A stretch of 14,063 nucleotides of DNA from Bacteroides sp. UBA7335 (lineage in GTDB: Bacteria; Bacteroidota; Bacteroidia; Bacteroidales; Bacteroidaceae): positions 1 to 14,063 of the forward strand of contig DKPL01000036.1 of the NCBI GenBank assembly GCA_002471185.1, in the 5' to 3' direction. The position numbers and the translations under genes are program-made. A model generated the notes under the pieces. It searched no databases and was not told where the DNA came from. It saw nothing but the letters and a program-made list of their open reading frames with translations. Numbering within the stretch: position 1 is the stretch's first letter; the number at the start of each line of letters is the position of its first letter. Shown piece by piece: positions 7,094 through 14,063 of the stretch.

Positions 7094-7101
7094 TACCTTT
7101 G
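7094..7101 (+). promoter_or_regulatory. Promoter -7 box of the menaquinone operon
   Basis: TACCTTTG matches the TAnnTTTG consensus exactly and lies 28 bp before the first gene of the operon, giving a leader of about 20 nt. The -33 element is weak (TTTACAC around 7070-7075). No strong terminator is seen for the preceding gene in 6952-7093. Confidence 0.6.
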
Positions 7102-7129
7102 TTGTCAGAACCCCAAAACCTTTCTACTT

Positions 7130-8362
7130 ATGAAGTATAAATTAATAGCTATTGATGTAGATGGCACACTTTTAAATAGTGAGAATAAAATCAGTTCACG
7201 CACACAAGCTGCCTTGATTAAAGCTCAGCAAATGGGAGTGCGCATTGCACTTGTATCGGGTAGGCCAACTTATGGTTTGCTACCTATTGCAAAAGAAATA
7301 GGACTAGGCACTTATGGAGGTTATATTTTATCCTATAATGGAGGACAGATTATTAATGCTCAAAATGGCGAGATTCTATTTGAACGCAGAATTAGTCCTG
7401 AAATACTGCCTTACATTGAGAAGAAAGCTGAAAAAAATGGTTTCCCAATGTATACTTATCATGATGATACATTGATAACGAATAATGGCGATAATGTTCA
7501 TATTCAGAATGAAGCAAAGTTAAACAATTTGCAAATGATTGTGGAACCGGAATTGTCTATTGCTATTGATTTTGCTCCTTGTGAGTGTGTACTTGTAAGT
7601 GATGATGAGAAGGCTCTGACAGAGCTGAAAGAGCATTGGAAAAAAAGACTGAGTGGAACTGTTGATGTGTTTCGCTCTGAAAAATATTTTCTTGAAGTGG
7701 TTCCTTGCGGCATAGATAAAGCTGCAACATTGGCTGCTTTACTCGAAATTTTATCTATTCCGCATGATGAAGTCATGGCTATAGGTGATGGGGTACGCGA
7801 TGTTGCTATGTTGCAAACTTCGGGTATGGGGGTAGCAATGAAAAATGCGCAGCATGCAGTTAAGGCTTGTGCCGATCATGTGACAGAATCTAATGATAAG
7901 GATGGAGTTGCTGTTGTTATAGAAAATATGGTACTTGCAGATATACAGCCATGTGATGTATCGGTAGAAGAACTGAATCGTGGATCGGTAAATACATTGG
8001 TTGGTAATTTGGGTATTCGCTATACATTGGTTTCTGAGGGAAGGGTAGAGGCTACGATGCCGGTAAATGAGCGAACTCGACAACCTTTTGGAGTATTACA
8101 TGGGGGAGCTACTTTGGCTTTGGCTGAAACTGTGGCCGGGATGGGCTCGTTGCTTCTTTGTAAACCTGATGAGGTGGTTGCCGGTATGCAAGTTAATGGA
8201 AATCATATCTCTTCGGCACTCGAAGGAGATACGGTTCGCGCTATTGCAACAATATTGCATCGTGGTCGTTCAAGCCATGTTTGGAATGTCGATATTTTCA
8301 CTTCTACCGCTAAATTGGTCTCAACAGTGCGTGTAGTAAATAGTATATTTGATAAAGAATGA
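7130..8362 (+). CDS. Fusion of Cof-type HAD phosphatase and DHNA-CoA thioesterase (MenI/YdiI-like)
   Basis: Residues 1-270 are a HAD-IIB (Cof) hydrolase: motif I DVDGT with nucleophile D9 and D11, motif II S43-G-R, motif III K197, and motif IV GDGVRD with D220 and D224. The usual GDGxND asparagine is Arg223. Residues ~276-410 are a hotdog thioesterase closely resembling E. coli YdiI, 1,4-dihydroxy-2-naphthoyl-CoA hydrolase. The block RQPFGVLHGG...LAET carries Q318, H324 and E333, with the same 6- and 9-residue spacing as Q48, H54 and E63 of YdiI. Later segments NGNHISSALEG and HVWNVDIF also match. This half would release DHNA from CoA before prenylation by MenA. The gene heads the men operon and overlaps menF by 4 bp (ATGA), supporting this. 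The HAD substrate is unknown. The ORF is continuous with no sign of frameshift, so the fusion is real. Confidence 0.9.
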   Translation: MKYKLIAIDVDGTLLNSENKISSRTQAALIKAQQMGVRIALVSGRPTYGLLPIAKEIGLGTYGGYILSYNGGQIINAQNGEILFERRISPEILPYIEKKAEKNGFPMYTYHDDTLITNNGDNVHIQNEAKLNNLQMIVEPELSIAIDFAPCECVLVSDDEKALTELKEHWKKRLSGTVDVFRSEKYFLEVVPCGIDKAATLAALLEILSIPHDEVMAIGDGVRDVAMLQTSGMGVAMKNAQHAVKACADHVTESNDKDGVAVVIENMVLADIQPCDVSVEELNRGSVNTLVGNLGIRYTLVSEGRVEATMPVNERTRQPFGVLHGGATLALAETVAGMGSLLLCKPDEVVAGMQVNGNHISSALEGDTVRAIATILHRGRSSHVWNVDIFTSTAKLVSTVRVVNSIFDKE

Positions 8363-9444
8363 ATGAACTGACAGAAGATTTTTTTTCGGTGAATGAATTG
8401 ATAGATAGTAAATTACCGTTTGCTATCTATCGAGCACCCGGAGAAAAACATCTGAGTATTTTAGTACAAAATAGTGGTAATGTTTACACTACTACAGATA
8501 TTGATGATTTAAATGGTAAATCGGGATTTGTGATAGCACCTTTTTGTTGCAACAAAAATACACCGATTTGCATAATTAGTCCTGATGTCTGTGAAACAAT
8601 TAACATGGATAATATATCTTCTCAGAGGAGTGAAGAGGTGAAAGAGCAATCTAGAATATCGTATGAAAACAATTATCAAAAGCGATTTGCTCTTTTTTCA
8701 GAAGCATTATGTGTCGGTGAGTTTGAAAAACTGGTACTTTCTAGTAAATTCTCGGGGTTGGGCAACTCTACGAGCATTGATGTTGAAAAAAGCTTTTTTG
8801 AGGCTTGTAAACGCTATCAGTACTCATATGTATATTTGTTTTATACTTCTGCTACTGGTTTATGGATGGGCAGTACTCCCGAGATTTTGCTTTCGAATGT
8901 CGGTGGAGAATGGTTGACAGTGGCATTGGCGGGTACACAGTCTTTGCTGAAAGGTGAACTACCACAAAGCTGGGACTTGAAAAATAAAACAGAACAGAAT
9001 GTGGTGAGTGATTATATTCGGTTGCTATTGCAAGAAGAAGGCATATCACCCAAAGAAAGTAAACCTTACTCTGTAAAGGCTGGAAAATTATCACATATAC
9101 GTACTGATTTTCGTTTTACAATGACAGATACTTCTCGGTTGGGCTCATTGTTGAAAAGATTGCATCCTACTCCCGCAGTGTGTGGTATGCCTAAAGATAA
9201 AGCGTATCGTTTTATTCTTGACCATGAAGGGTATGATCGCAAATACTATTCGGGATTTATAGGTATGATTAATCCTTCTGGTATAACTGACTTGTATGTA
9301 AATTTACGCTGTGTCTGTTTAAGTGAAGAAAAACTTGCTCTATATGCAGGAGGTGGCTTATTAGCTTCTTCTGTAATGCAAGATGAGTGGAATGAGATAG
9401 AGAAAAAAATGCATACTATGCAAGATATATTGATAACCAAATAA
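8359..9444 (+). CDS. menF: Isochorismate synthase
   Basis: This enzyme converts chorismate to isochorismate, committing it to menaquinone synthesis. The 361 residues show a divergent N-terminal part (1-100) and a conserved chorismate-binding domain (about 100-358). Recognisable blocks are EKLVLSSK (K124 is the likely catalytic lysine), MGSTPEILL (E175 the likely acid), LAGTQ, the KNKTEQNVVSDYI helix, HPTPAVCGMPKD, YYSGFIGMI and YAGGGLLASS near the C-terminus. The residue assignments to E. coli MenF K190/E240 rest on matching spacing and were not aligned. Siderophore-type EntC has the same fold, but the position between menI and menD settles the role. Translation probably couples to the upstream gene through the ATGA overlap. 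Confidence 0.95.
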   Translation: MNELTEDFFSVNELIDSKLPFAIYRAPGEKHLSILVQNSGNVYTTTDIDDLNGKSGFVIAPFCCNKNTPICIISPDVCETINMDNISSQRSEEVKEQSRISYENNYQKRFALFSEALCVGEFEKLVLSSKFSGLGNSTSIDVEKSFFEACKRYQYSYVYLFYTSATGLWMGSTPEILLSNVGGEWLTVALAGTQSLLKGELPQSWDLKNKTEQNVVSDYIRLLLQEEGISPKESKPYSVKAGKLSHIRTDFRFTMTDTSRLGSLLKRLHPTPAVCGMPKDKAYRFILDHEGYDRKYYSGFIGMINPSGITDLYVNLRCVCLSEEKLALYAGGGLLASSVMQDEWNEIEKKMHTMQDILITK

Positions 9445-9457
9445 GGTTTACTTGTTT

Positions 9458-11122
9458 ATGTATACTGATAAAAAAAATATTCTTCAACTGATAGCTTTGC
9501 TTCAAGAATATGGAGTAAACCGAGTTGTATTGTGTCCTGGAAGTCGAAATGCTCCTATAGTGCATTCACTTTCTACCAATCCTGATTTTACTTGCTACCC
9601 TGTTACAGATGAACGTAGCGCCGGATTTTTTGCAATCGGCCTCGCTTTGAATGGGGGTAAACCGGTTGCTGTATGCTGTACCTCGGGTAGTGCTTTGGCA
9701 AATTTGCATCCTGCTGTGGCTGAAGCTTTTTATCAAAAAGTTCCATTGATTGTTATTTCGGCTGATCGGCCTGCGGCATGGATCGGACAAATGGATGGTC
9801 AGACTTTACCTCAACCATATATCTTTAATGGCTTAGTAAAAAAATCTGTTGATTTGCCAGAAATCAATACAACTGAAGATGAATGGTACTGCAATCGTTT
9901 GATTAACGAAGCTTTGCTTGAAACTAATCATCATGGACGTGGACCGGTACATATTAATATTCCAATCTCCGAACCTCTTTTTCATTTTACTACCGAGTTC
10001 TTGCCAAATGTTCGAGTTATAACTCGCTATCAAGGACTAAATATATACGACCGGGATTATCAGGAGTTGATTGATAAACTCAATCGATTTCAGAAACGTA
10101 TGATGGTAGTAGGGCAGATGAACTTGATCTATATGTTTGAAAAGCGATATGTTAAGTCGCTTTATAAACACTTTGCATGGCTTACCGAACATTTAAGTAA
10201 TCGTACTATTCCGGGACGAGGCATTAAAAACTTTGATTTGGCTCTGTATGCCATGAATGAAGAAGAAAAAGAAAAAATGGCTCCCGATTTGGTTATCACT
10301 TACGGAGGACATATCGTTTCTAAGCGTTTGAAAGAATATATTCGAAATAATCCTTCGGTAGAACATTGGCATGTTTCTCCAGATGGTGATGTGATTGATT
10401 TATTTGGAAAACTAACAACGGTCATTGAAATGGACCCGTTTGAGTTTCTGGAGAAAATTGCTGGATTGCTTGATGCTAAAACTTCACAATTTCCGTTGAT
10501 GTGGGAAAAGTACTGCAATGAACTGCCTAAAGCTCAATTAGCCTATTCTGAAATGAATGCTATTGGTGAATTGTTTAGTCGACTACCTGAGGAGTGCGCT
10601 TTGCATCTTGCAAATAGCTCGGCTGTGCGATATGCGCAACTGTTTACTATTCCTGAGGGGGTTGAGGTGTGTTGTAATCGTGGGATAAATGGTATTGAGG
10701 GATCATTGTCCGCAGCAGTAGGATATGCGATTGCTTCTGATAAAGTTAATTTTGTAGTAATTGGTGACCTTAGCTTTTTCTATGATATGAATGCTTTGTG
10801 GAATTCAAATATTACTTCCAACTTACGCATCTTATTATTAAATAATGGTGGGGGGGGGATCTTTAATACACTTCCGGGACTTGAAATGTCGGGGACATCT
10901 CACAAATTTATAACAGCTGTTCATAATACTACTGCCGAGGGTTGGGCCAAAGAGTGTGGATTCCAATATATGGCAGTAAATAATGAAGAACAGCTAGTTC
11001 AAAATATAGATATTTTCACTCAAGTCGAAATAAGCGAAAAGCCAATTTTGATGGAGGTGTTTACCAATAAGAATAAAGATGCACGCATCTTGAAAGATTT
11101 TTATCACAGTTTAAAGAATTAA
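9458..11122 (+). CDS. menD: SEPHCHC synthase (MenD), thiamine-diphosphate enzyme
   Basis: MenD condenses isochorismate with the succinic semialdehyde unit from 2-oxoglutarate, releasing CO2, to give 2-succinyl-5-enolpyruvyl-6-hydroxy-3-cyclohexene-1-carboxylate. With the ATG at 9458 it has 554 residues, the usual length. The N-terminal Pyr domain has CPGSRNAP (residues 26-33) and TDERSAGF, where E52 is the conserved glutamate that activates thiamine diphosphate. The C-terminal PP domain has the cofactor-metal motif GD (D437) through NNGGGGIF (N462-F469). A TTG six bases upstream could add MF but is unlikely. The gene begins 13 bp after menF and ends 6 bp before menB. The glycine run is encoded by nine consecutive G residues (10850-10858), in frame here. 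Confidence 0.96.
   Translation: MYTDKKNILQLIALLQEYGVNRVVLCPGSRNAPIVHSLSTNPDFTCYPVTDERSAGFFAIGLALNGGKPVAVCCTSGSALANLHPAVAEAFYQKVPLIVISADRPAAWIGQMDGQTLPQPYIFNGLVKKSVDLPEINTTEDEWYCNRLINEALLETNHHGRGPVHINIPISEPLFHFTTEFLPNVRVITRYQGLNIYDRDYQELIDKLNRFQKRMMVVGQMNLIYMFEKRYVKSLYKHFAWLTEHLSNRTIPGRGIKNFDLALYAMNEEEKEKMAPDLVITYGGHIVSKRLKEYIRNNPSVEHWHVSPDGDVIDLFGKLTTVIEMDPFEFLEKIAGLLDAKTSQFPLMWEKYCNELPKAQLAYSEMNAIGELFSRLPEECALHLANSSAVRYAQLFTIPEGVEVCCNRGINGIEGSLSAAVGYAIASDKVNFVVIGDLSFFYDMNALWNSNITSNLRILLLNNGGGGIFNTLPGLEMSGTSHKFITAVHNTTAEGWAKECGFQYMAVNNEEQLVQNIDIFTQVEISEKPILMEVFTNKNKDARILKDFYHSLKN
10850..10858 (+). repeat. Poly-G tract (9 G) inside menD
   Basis: Nine G residues in a row encode the glycines of the cofactor-binding NNGGGGIF motif. 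The count leaves the frame intact. In an AT-rich gene three successive GGG codons are striking, and the tract is long enough for slippage during replication or sequencing. Confidence 0.9.
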
Positions 11123-11128
11123 TAGATT

Positions 11129-11944
11129 ATGAGAGAATGGACAACTATAAAGGAGTACGAAGATATTCTTTTTGATTATTATAATGGGATAGCTCGTATT
11201 ACTATCAATCGCGAGCGATACCGCAATGCGTTTACTCCTACTACCACCGCTGAGATGAGCGATGCACTACGTATCTGCCGAGAAGAACAAGATATTTGTG
11301 TGATAGTATTGACTGGTGCCGGTGATAAGGCTTTTTGTAGTGGAGGTGATCAAAATGTGAAAGGACGTGGAGGATATATTGATAAAAATGGTATTCCAAG
11401 ATTGAGTGTACTTGATGTGCAGAAACAGATTCGTAGTATTCCTAAACCGGTAATTGCTGCTGTAAATGGCTATGCAATTGGTGGTGGACATGTGTTGCAT
11501 GTGGTATGCGATTTAAGTATTGCTTCTGAAAATGCAATATTTGGTCAAACGGGACCTCGTGTGGGTAGTTTTGATGCTGGATTTGGTTCTTCCTATTTAG
11601 CTCGTGTGGTAGGACAAAAGAAGGCACGCGAAATTTGGTTCCTTTGTCGACAGTACAATGCTCAACAAGCTCTTGATATGGGATTGGTTAACACTGTAGT
11701 TCCTTTGGAGAAATTAGAAGATGAATATGTGAAATGGGCAGAAGAGATGATGTTGCTTAGTCCGCTAGCGCTTCGCATGATTAAGGCTGGTTTGAATGCA
11801 GAACTTGATGGTCAGGCTGGTATTCAAGAGTTGGCTGGTGATGCTACTATGCTTTATTATATGACAGACGAAGCTCAGGAAGGTAAAACTGCTTTCTTAG
11901 AGAAACGTAAACCAAACTTTAAACAATACACAAAACTACCTTAA
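11129..11944 (+). CDS. menB: 1,4-dihydroxy-2-naphthoyl-CoA synthase
   Basis: MenB closes the second ring, converting o-succinylbenzoyl-CoA to DHNA-CoA, by a crotonase-fold mechanism. The 271 residues show the oxyanion-hole segments FCSGGDQ (69-75) and AIGGGHVL (116-123). QTGPRVGSFD places G142, S147 and D149 at the spacing of E. coli G156, S161 and D163. The glycine at 142 marks the bicarbonate-dependent class of MenB; the other class has aspartate there. The C-terminal half (VGQKKAREIWFLCRQYNAQQALDMGLVNTVVPL) is nearly identical to E. coli MenB as I recall it. The gene begins 6 bp after menD and ends 5 bp before menC, so all are likely co-transcribed. Confidence 0.97.
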   Translation: MREWTTIKEYEDILFDYYNGIARITINRERYRNAFTPTTTAEMSDALRICREEQDICVIVLTGAGDKAFCSGGDQNVKGRGGYIDKNGIPRLSVLDVQKQIRSIPKPVIAAVNGYAIGGGHVLHVVCDLSIASENAIFGQTGPRVGSFDAGFGSSYLARVVGQKKAREIWFLCRQYNAQQALDMGLVNTVVPLEKLEDEYVKWAEEMMLLSPLALRMIKAGLNAELDGQAGIQELAGDATMLYYMTDEAQEGKTAFLEKRKPNFKQYTKLP

Positions 11945-11949
11945 TAATA

Positions 11950-12978
11950 ATGGCATCTGTCTTTTCCTTAAAAGTATATCCTTATAAGCTATATTTTAAA
12001 AGGCCGGCTGGAACTTCCCGGGGTGTCTATTCTACCCGGGATGTTTGGTACTTACACCTTACGGCTAAAGATCAGTCTGGAAGGGTAGGGATTGGTGAGT
12101 GTGCTCCTTTACCCGATTTAAGTTGTGATTTTAGTGCTAACTATGAGTCAGTGCTCCAACAAATTTGTAGTGAAGTGGCATATACGGGAAATATTAATAA
12201 AGAGTGGCTTACTGCATATCCTTCTATTCTTTTTGGACTGGAAACAGCTTTTGAGCATTTCAATAGTGGTAGTTATGCTTTTTATGATACAGCTTTTGCT
12301 CGGGGTAAAAAAAGTATTCCTATCAATGGATTAATCTGGATGGGAGAATATGACTACATGTTTAATCAAATTAAAGACAAAATTAATAAAGGCTTTGATT
12401 GTATAAAACTGAAAATTGGTGCTATTAATTTTGAGGAGGAATTGCAGCTTCTGAAGTATATTCGTACTCAATTTTCGGTTCATGATATTGAGATACGAGT
12501 AGATGCAAATGGCGCTTTTGAAGTGAATAATGCTTTAGAGAAACTTTCGCGATTGGCTGATCTTAATATTCACTCAATAGAACAACCTATAAAACAGGGA
12601 CAAATAGAGCAGCTGGCACGATTGATAGAACTGTCTCCACTGCCTATAGCCCTAGATGAAGAGCTGATTGGTGTGAATAATTTGAATGCTAAACAGTCTC
12701 TTCTGGATACTGTTAATCCTCACTATATTGTGCTTAAACCAACTCTCCATGGCGGATTGTCTGGGTGTGACGAATGGGTAACCGAGGCCAAAAAACGGCA
12801 TATTAAATGGTGGGTAACTTCTGCTCTCGAATCTAATGTTGGCCTTAATGCTATTGCACAATGGTGCGGACGTCATAAAAATAATTTGCCACAAGGTTTA
12901 GGTACTGGTGCTTTGTTTATTAACAATATGGAGGTACCTTTAAAGCTTAAAAAAAATAATATGTGGTTTAAAGTATAA
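11950..12978 (+). CDS. menC: o-Succinylbenzoate synthase
   Basis: MenC dehydrates SHCHC to o-succinylbenzoate. It is an enolase-superfamily enzyme of 342 residues, somewhat longer than the 320 of E. coli. The capping domain covers about 1-125. The barrel carries the catalytic K153-L-K155 motif, metal ligands D185 (VDANGAF), E211 (IEQP) and D236 (LDEE), and the second catalytic lysine K263 (LKPTLHGG). The GLGTG segment (896-910 of the barrel end in DNA terms, 12895-12909) is typical near the C-terminus. All catalytic residues are present. Members of this superfamily can also be N-acylamino-acid racemases or dipeptide epimerases, but the place between menB and menE makes OSB synthase the clear choice. 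A GC-rich inverted repeat lies at codons 23-31. Confidence 0.94.
   Translation: MASVFSLKVYPYKLYFKRPAGTSRGVYSTRDVWYLHLTAKDQSGRVGIGECAPLPDLSCDFSANYESVLQQICSEVAYTGNINKEWLTAYPSILFGLETAFEHFNSGSYAFYDTAFARGKKSIPINGLIWMGEYDYMFNQIKDKINKGFDCIKLKIGAINFEEELQLLKYIRTQFSVHDIEIRVDANGAFEVNNALEKLSRLADLNIHSIEQPIKQGQIEQLARLIELSPLPIALDEELIGVNNLNAKQSLLDTVNPHYIVLKPTLHGGLSGCDEWVTEAKKRHIKWWVTSALESNVGLNAIAQWCGRHKNNLPQGLGTGALFINNMEVPLKLKKNNMWFKV
12016..12041 (+). repeat. GC-rich inverted repeat near the 5' end of menC
   Basis: TCCCGGG (12016-12022) and CCCGGGA (12035-12041) form a perfect 7-bp stem with a 12-nt loop. Each arm also contains the palindrome CCCGGG. It starts 66 nt after the menC start codon and stands out in AT-rich DNA. 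It could form an mRNA hairpin; no T-run follows, so it is not a terminator. Confidence 0.55.
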
Positions 12979-12983
12979 GAAAT

Positions 12984-14063
12984 ATGCTGTGTTTGAAAAG
13001 AGGGGAACAGACTTTAATGTTGGATGGTCAATCTTGTTCTTTGGACCAATTAGAGCATTGTATTGCTACTGCACAAGGTGATTATAAAAAATACCTTCAG
13101 GAACTTTATGATTTTCTATCTGAGTGGTTTGATGACTCTGATACAATAATTGTTCAAACCTCAGGGTCTACTGGTGTCCCAAAGAAAATGAGAGTTCGGA
13201 AAGATCAAATGATTCAAAGTGCACGAATGACTGTTGAGTTCTTAAATCTTCATCCTGGTGATAGTGCTTTATTGTGTATGCCTTTGATGTATATTGCTGG
13301 AAAAATGATGGTGGTTAGAGCATTGGTTGCTTCACTTGATTTATATTGCCAAGTTCCTTCAGGGCATCCTATGAGGAACTTAAACCAGCATATTAAATTT
13401 GCTGCAATGGTTCCATCTCAAGTCTTTAATTCCCTCCAGTCTTCAACTGAACGAGAGAAAATCTCTCAAATTGAGACTTTAATTATTGGGGGGGGAGCTA
13501 TTGATATTAATCTAGAGAAGGAGTTAATGAATTTTCCTCATGCCGTTTACTCCACTTATGGGATGACTGAGACATTATCGCACATTGCTCTACGTAAGCT
13601 AAATGGTGATGAGGCTAGTAAATTTTATAAGCCTTTTTCTTCAGTGAAATTATCGCTATCGTCTGAAAGAACTTTAATAATAGATGCTCCACTGGTAAAC
13701 GATACTGTTTTACAAACCAATGACATCGTTGAAATATACGATGATGATAGTTTTTGTATTATTGGCAGGAAAGATAATATTATTAATAGTGGAGGAGTAA
13801 AAGTTCAAATAGAGAAGGTTGAAGAGTATCTTGCTCAATTTTTGAATTTTCCTTTCGCTATAACCTTTATTCCACACCCTAAATGGGGTGAAGCTATTGT
13901 ATTACTTATAGAATCAATAGATTATGATGAGAAAGAACTACGACAAATAATTAATTGTTTACCTAAATATTGGAAACCTCTTTATATTGAAGGAGTTATA
14001 CGATTGCCCTATACGGGAACAGATAAAGTGGATCGAGTTGCTTGTAAAAGGTTGGCTTTACAA
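12984..14063 (+). CDS. menE: o-Succinylbenzoate-CoA ligase, 3'-truncated by window edge
   Basis: An open frame of 360 codons runs from the ATG 5 bp after menC to the window end without a stop. MenE adenylates o-succinylbenzoate with ATP and joins it to CoA. Motifs of the ANL adenylate-forming family appear in order: P-loop QTSGSTGVPKK (58-68), IIGGGAID (167-174), YGMTET (192-197), TNDIVEIY, the hinge GRKD (261-264) followed by NIINSGGVKV, and TGTDKVDR (344-351) with the catalytic lysine K348. Motif A10 is normally within about 20 residues of the C-terminus, so only a short tail is missing. The N-terminal subdomain before the P-loop is short (about 57 residues), making this a compact MenE. Eight consecutive G residues (13488-13495) encode part of the GGG segment. 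Confidence 0.95.
   Translation, partial: MLCLKRGEQTLMLDGQSCSLDQLEHCIATAQGDYKKYLQELYDFLSEWFDDSDTIIVQTSGSTGVPKKMRVRKDQMIQSARMTVEFLNLHPGDSALLCMPLMYIAGKMMVVRALVASLDLYCQVPSGHPMRNLNQHIKFAAMVPSQVFNSLQSSTEREKISQIETLIIGGGAIDINLEKELMNFPHAVYSTYGMTETLSHIALRKLNGDEASKFYKPFSSVKLSLSSERTLIIDAPLVNDTVLQTNDIVEIYDDDSFCIIGRKDNIINSGGVKVQIEKVEEYLAQFLNFPFAITFIPHPKWGEAIVLLIESIDYDEKELRQIINCLPKYWKPLYIEGVIRLPYTGTDKVDRVACKRLALQ
13488..13495 (+). repeat. Poly-G tract (8 G) inside menE
   Basis: Eight consecutive G residues encode most of the conserved Gly-Gly-Gly (169-171) of the IIGGGAID motif. The frame is intact. It is the second long G tract in the operon, after that in menD. Confidence 0.85.

Noticed and set aside
7751..8083. 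Minus-strand reading frame of 110 codons opposite the HAD-thioesterase gene
   Set aside because: It is the shadow of a strongly supported gene, rich in Tyr, Cys, His and Ser, and lacks any recognisable domain.
9452..9457. TTG start for menD two codons before the ATG
   Set aside because: The ATG at 9458 gives the usual MenD N-terminus, and TTG starts are rare in this group.

Overview
The window looks like chromosomal DNA of an anaerobic Bacteroidales bacterium, probably Bacteroides or a close relative. Several lines of evidence agree: low-GC coding sequence, no clear Shine-Dalgarno sites, several TAnnTTTG (-7) promoter boxes of the Bacteroidetes type, an ECF sigma factor paired with a membrane-anchored beta-barrel protein, a NigD-like lipoprotein, and a compact menaquinone operon. 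No mobile element, CRISPR array, rRNA or phage gene was seen.

Layout. (1) A tRNA-Ser(UGA) gene lies on the minus strand at the left edge with its own promoter. (2) Divergent from it is pflB-pflA (341-3315): pyruvate formate-lyase and its radical-SAM activase, two bases apart, with two adjacent inverted repeats upstream of the promoter. (3) A short spacer carries a palindrome, a 17-bp imperfect direct repeat and a strong bidirectional terminator, which separates pflA from the convergent minus-strand pair. (4) That pair is an ECF sigma factor and a single-pass membrane protein with a C-terminal beta-barrel domain, overlapping by 4 bp (ATGA). (5) Divergent from the sigma gene is a NigD-like lipoprotein. 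The intergene between them holds three copies of ATGCAGTA. (6) A 299-bp spacer with a nested inverted repeat and an intrinsic terminator leads to a small DUF488 (YeaO-like) gene. (7) From 7130 to the right edge runs a tightly packed menaquinone operon: HAD-MenI fusion, menF, menD, menB, menC and a 3'-truncated menE.

How the genes work together. The men genes convert chorismate to isochorismate (MenF), SEPHCHC (MenD), o-succinylbenzoate (MenC), OSB-CoA (MenE) and DHNA-CoA (MenB). The C-terminal hotdog domain of the first gene closely resembles E. coli YdiI/MenI and would release DHNA. No menH lies between menD and menB. PflB/PflA split pyruvate into formate and acetyl-CoA in fermentation. The sigma factor, membrane protein and lipoprotein look like a cell-envelope signalling module; this is inference from arrangement and domain content.

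The most notable points are the HAD-MenI fusion at the head of the men operon, the possible trans-envelope anti-sigma architecture, and two poly-G tracts inside menD and menE. I found no clearly new biological system.
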